Under the pieces are notes generated by a model. That model was given only the letters and a program-made list of their open reading frames with translations, had not been told where the DNA came from and did no database searches. A stretch of 64,000 nucleotides of DNA, taken from contig NZ_BMIK01000007.1 of NCBI RefSeq assembly GCF_014642075.1, positions 168,753-232,752 on the forward strand. The letters are read 5' to 3'. How positions within the stretch are numbered: the first letter of the stretch is position 1; every line of letters begins with the position of its first letter. Position numbers and translations under genes: made by a program. Below, one piece after another: positions 61,834 to 64,000 of the stretch. Source of the stretch: Parapedobacter defluvii (GTDB lineage Bacteria; Bacteroidota; Bacteroidia; Sphingobacteriales; Sphingobacteriaceae).

Positions 61834-63567
61834 ATGAATCCGAGCAAGCATGTATTCGATGTAAAGCGCATCACGGTTTTGGCTGTTGCTGTACTGTTTC
61901 TTTCTGCTTTCGTTGCGGTCAAAGATGATTTGTTTCTTATCAGTAAAAACCTGGATATTTTTTCGGCAGTATACCGGCAGATAAGCCTCAATTATGTAGA
62001 CGAAACCGACCCCAATCTACTGATCAAGACCGCCGTGGATGCAATGCTGGATGATCTCGATCCGTATACAGAATATGTACAGGAAACGGACATCGAAGAA
62101 TACAAACTTAAATACGTAGACACCAAATACGGCGGTATTGGTGCGGCTATCTTCGAACGCGACGGCCATATTTTTCTGTCTGAACCCTATGCTGGCTATC
62201 CCGCTGACGAAGCGGGTTTGGCAGCTGGTGATGAAGTGGTTAGCATTAATGGCATTACCCTTGAAAATAAATCAACGGCAGAGGCCAGTCATCTGCTGCG
62301 GGGAGCCGAACACAGCAAAATACAACTCCTGATAAAAAAGATTGAGAAAACAGATCCTATTTCGCTGACGCTTACCCGTAAGATTGTGCGGCAACCCAAT
62401 GTAAGTCACTCGGTTTTATTGGACGGGGGAATCGGCTACATCAAACTTGACAAGTTTCTCGAACAATCGGCAAAAGAAGTGGAAACAGCCCTTTATAGTT
62501 TTCAAGAGAAGGGCGAACTCAATGGATTAATTATCGACTTACGCGACAACGGTGGAGGTATTTTGCAGGAAGCCGTCAAAGTTGTCAGTCTATTTATCCC
62601 TCAGGGGGAACTGGTGGTTAGCCAAAAAGGAAAAAATGCTACGAAGACGCATAGTTATCGTACCATGGCCAAACCGGCCGCCCCCGAGGTTCCTTTGGCA
62701 ATATTGATCAATGGGCGTTCTGCATCCGCGGCCGAAATTGTAGCCGGTGCCTTACAAGATCTGGACCGGGCGGTGATCATCGGCGAACGAAGTTTTGGCA
62801 AGGGGCTTGTACAACAGACATTTAACATTCCGTATAACAACCTGGTAAAAGTAACCGTTGCGAAATACTACACGCCGGCTGGAAGATGCATTCAAGCCCT
62901 GGATTTTGTCCACCGCGATAGCAACGGATCCTATATGCGGGTATCCGATTCCCTGCTCAACGCATTCAACACAAAAAGCGGAAGAGTGGTGTACGACGGC
63001 AGTGGCATTTATCCGGATATTACCGTGCCGGAACCTCAATATAGCCCGATTACCCGGGCATTGTCCGAACATTATCTCATTTTTGATTATGCGACGGCTT
63101 TCAGGCAGTCACACCCCCGGATAACCGATGCAGATAAGTTTGAGGTAGACGAAACACTGTATACCGATTTTATCAACTTTTTGAAAGACAAAGACTATCA
63201 ATACGCTACGAAGACCGAAACGTCGCTCCGCGCGCTGAAGGCTGTGGCCGAAATAGAAAGAAAACCTGAAGAGCTCATTCAGGAATTAGGGGCGCTAAGC
63301 CAAAAAATTCACCAAAGCAAACAACAGGATCTCCTTACACACCGCGAAGAAATTAAAAAAGTACTGGGCAGCGAAATTGTGTCCCGGTATTATTACAAAA
63401 ATGGGCGGACCGCTTTTTCCTTCAGGTATGACGATCAACTGCACCGCGCCAAGGCGCTCCTAAGCAAGGACACAGCTGAATATTACAGCATTCTTGCGGG
63501 GGAAGGAAAGTATAAAACCATCGGCCGTCCCGAAACATTTTTGGCCTCCGCAGAAACTGCGAATTAG
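61834..63567 (+). CDS. S41-family C-terminal processing peptidase
   Basis: A 577-residue protease with an N-terminal membrane anchor (ITVLAVAVLFLSAFVAV), a PDZ domain about residues 90-175 (PYAGYPADEAGLAAGDEVVSINGI), and the tail-specific protease core: GYIKLDKF, LIIDLRDNGGGILQEAVKV, the Ser in NGRSASAAEIVAGAL and the Lys in GERSFGKGLVQ. It degrades or matures proteins in the periplasm. It is divergent from pdhA and converges with ugd. Confidence 0.95.
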   Translation: MNPSKHVFDVKRITVLAVAVLFLSAFVAVKDDLFLISKNLDIFSAVYRQISLNYVDETDPNLLIKTAVDAMLDDLDPYTEYVQETDIEEYKLKYVDTKYGGIGAAIFERDGHIFLSEPYAGYPADEAGLAAGDEVVSINGITLENKSTAEASHLLRGAEHSKIQLLIKKIEKTDPISLTLTRKIVRQPNVSHSVLLDGGIGYIKLDKFLEQSAKEVETALYSFQEKGELNGLIIDLRDNGGGILQEAVKVVSLFIPQGELVVSQKGKNATKTHSYRTMAKPAAPEVPLAILINGRSASAAEIVAGALQDLDRAVIIGERSFGKGLVQQTFNIPYNNLVKVTVAKYYTPAGRCIQALDFVHRDSNGSYMRVSDSLLNAFNTKSGRVVYDGSGIYPDITVPEPQYSPITRALSEHYLIFDYATAFRQSHPRITDADKFEVDETLYTDFINFLKDKDYQYATKTETSLRALKAVAEIERKPEELIQELGALSQKIHQSKQQDLLTHREEIKKVLGSEIVSRYYYKNGRTAFSFRYDDQLHRAKALLSKDTAEYYSILAGEGKYKTIGRPETFLASAETAN

Positions 63568-63595
63568 TAGTTTGCCCGAAGCGAACCCCCAATTA

Positions 63596-64000
63596 CTATT
63601 CCCCGATGGCGTAGTAGGTGAACCCGAGTTCGGCGAGCCGGTTTCCTGTGAGCAGTTTCCTTCCGTCGAACACGAAGGCGGGTTTCATCATTCCGTCCTT
63701 GATGCGGAGCCAGTCGTAGGTGGTGAACTCATCCCATTCGGTGAGCACGGCGATAGCGTGGGCACGGCCTGCGGCATCGTAGGGGTCCTCCACCACGGAC
63801 ACCAGCCGCCGGTTCTCCCCGGGGGAGCGGGTGCCCAGGTAATCCAGGTCCGCGTAGACCTGTTCGGCCGACACCTTGGGATCGTAGACGGCGATGTGTG
63901 CCTCCTCGCTGAGCAATGCATCGGCCACATGGATGGCGGCCGACTCGCGGGTGTCGTTGGTGTCCTTCTTGAAGGCCCACCCCAGGAAGGCGATCTTCTT
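63596..64000 (-). CDS. ugd: UDP-glucose 6-dehydrogenase, C-terminal part
   Basis: The frame is open through the window's right edge, so about the last 134 residues are visible. KIAFLGWAFKKDTNDTRESAA is the start of the UDP-binding C-terminal domain, in the form typical of UDP-glucose dehydrogenases. IAVYDPKVSAEQVYADL and LTEWDEFTTYDWLRIKDGM complete it. The enzyme makes UDP-glucuronate for capsule or exopolysaccharide. G+C is much higher than in the neighbouring genes. Confidence 0.92.
   Translation of the reverse strand, partial: KKIAFLGWAFKKDTNDTRESAAIHVADALLSEEAHIAVYDPKVSAEQVYADLDYLGTRSPGENRRLVSVVEDPYDAAGRAHAIAVLTEWDEFTTYDWLRIKDGMMKPAFVFDGRKLLTGNRLAELGFTYYAIGE

Overview
The window is a chromosomal segment of a Bacteroidota bacterium, most likely from the Sphingobacteriaceae (a Parapedobacter- or Olivibacter-like organism would fit; the genus is not proven). 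Evidence: two SusC/SusD-type glycan loci, lipobox-rich surface proteins, single-chain gcvP, a futalosine-route gene (mqnB), LytS/LytTR-type signalling, and many copies of the Bacteroidota -7 promoter element TAnnTTTG, often only a few bases from the start codon. I found no rRNA, tRNA, CRISPR array or insertion sequence.

Layout. 1-5069: 3' part of a glycan locus (SusD end, GH130, MFS transporter, large lipoprotein). 5044-9580 (minus): tripartite MacAB/TolC-type efflux operon. 9823-11606: LytS-type kinase and LytTR regulator. 11670-15154: DNA ligase D, MmcQ/YjbR-like protein, glyoxalase-fold protein. 15428-30093: mostly housekeeping genes (patatin-like membrane protein, PAP2-like protein, amidohydrolase, rlmN, comF-like, vanZ-like, gcvH, anmK, DUF2461, cdsA, DUF2007, CPBP protease, aspartyl protease, DUF2157, yceI-like, osmC-like).

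30101-45548 is a complete alpha-mannoside-type utilisation locus. A divergent GntR/UTRA regulator faces an operon encoding a ROK kinase fused to a phosphomannose isomerase, a surface lipoprotein, a GH92 alpha-mannosidase-type enzyme with an F5/8C domain, SusC, SusD, two paralogous propeller proteins and a FucP-type sugar importer. The proposed flow is surface binding and import (SusCD), release of mannose (GH92), inner-membrane uptake (MFS), then phosphorylation and isomerisation to fructose-6-phosphate by one fused protein. A 22-bp perfect palindrome in the leader of the fusion gene is the likely GntR operator. The GH130 locus at the left edge may be a sister locus for beta-mannosides.

45551-64000: metZ, doxX-like, pdhB, mqnB, lpxK, a Crp/Fnr regulator with a TTGAC-N4-GTCAA site in front of an epimerase-like gene, a nucleotidase, dnaA with possible DnaA boxes upstream, a TMEM220-like gene, gcvP, pdhC-pdhA, an S41 protease, and the C-terminal part of a UDP-glucose dehydrogenase.

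The most unusual element is a complete TPP riboswitch followed by an intrinsic terminator (55199-55338, plus strand) with no gene downstream on its strand. It runs straight into the 3' end of the convergent gcvP gene.
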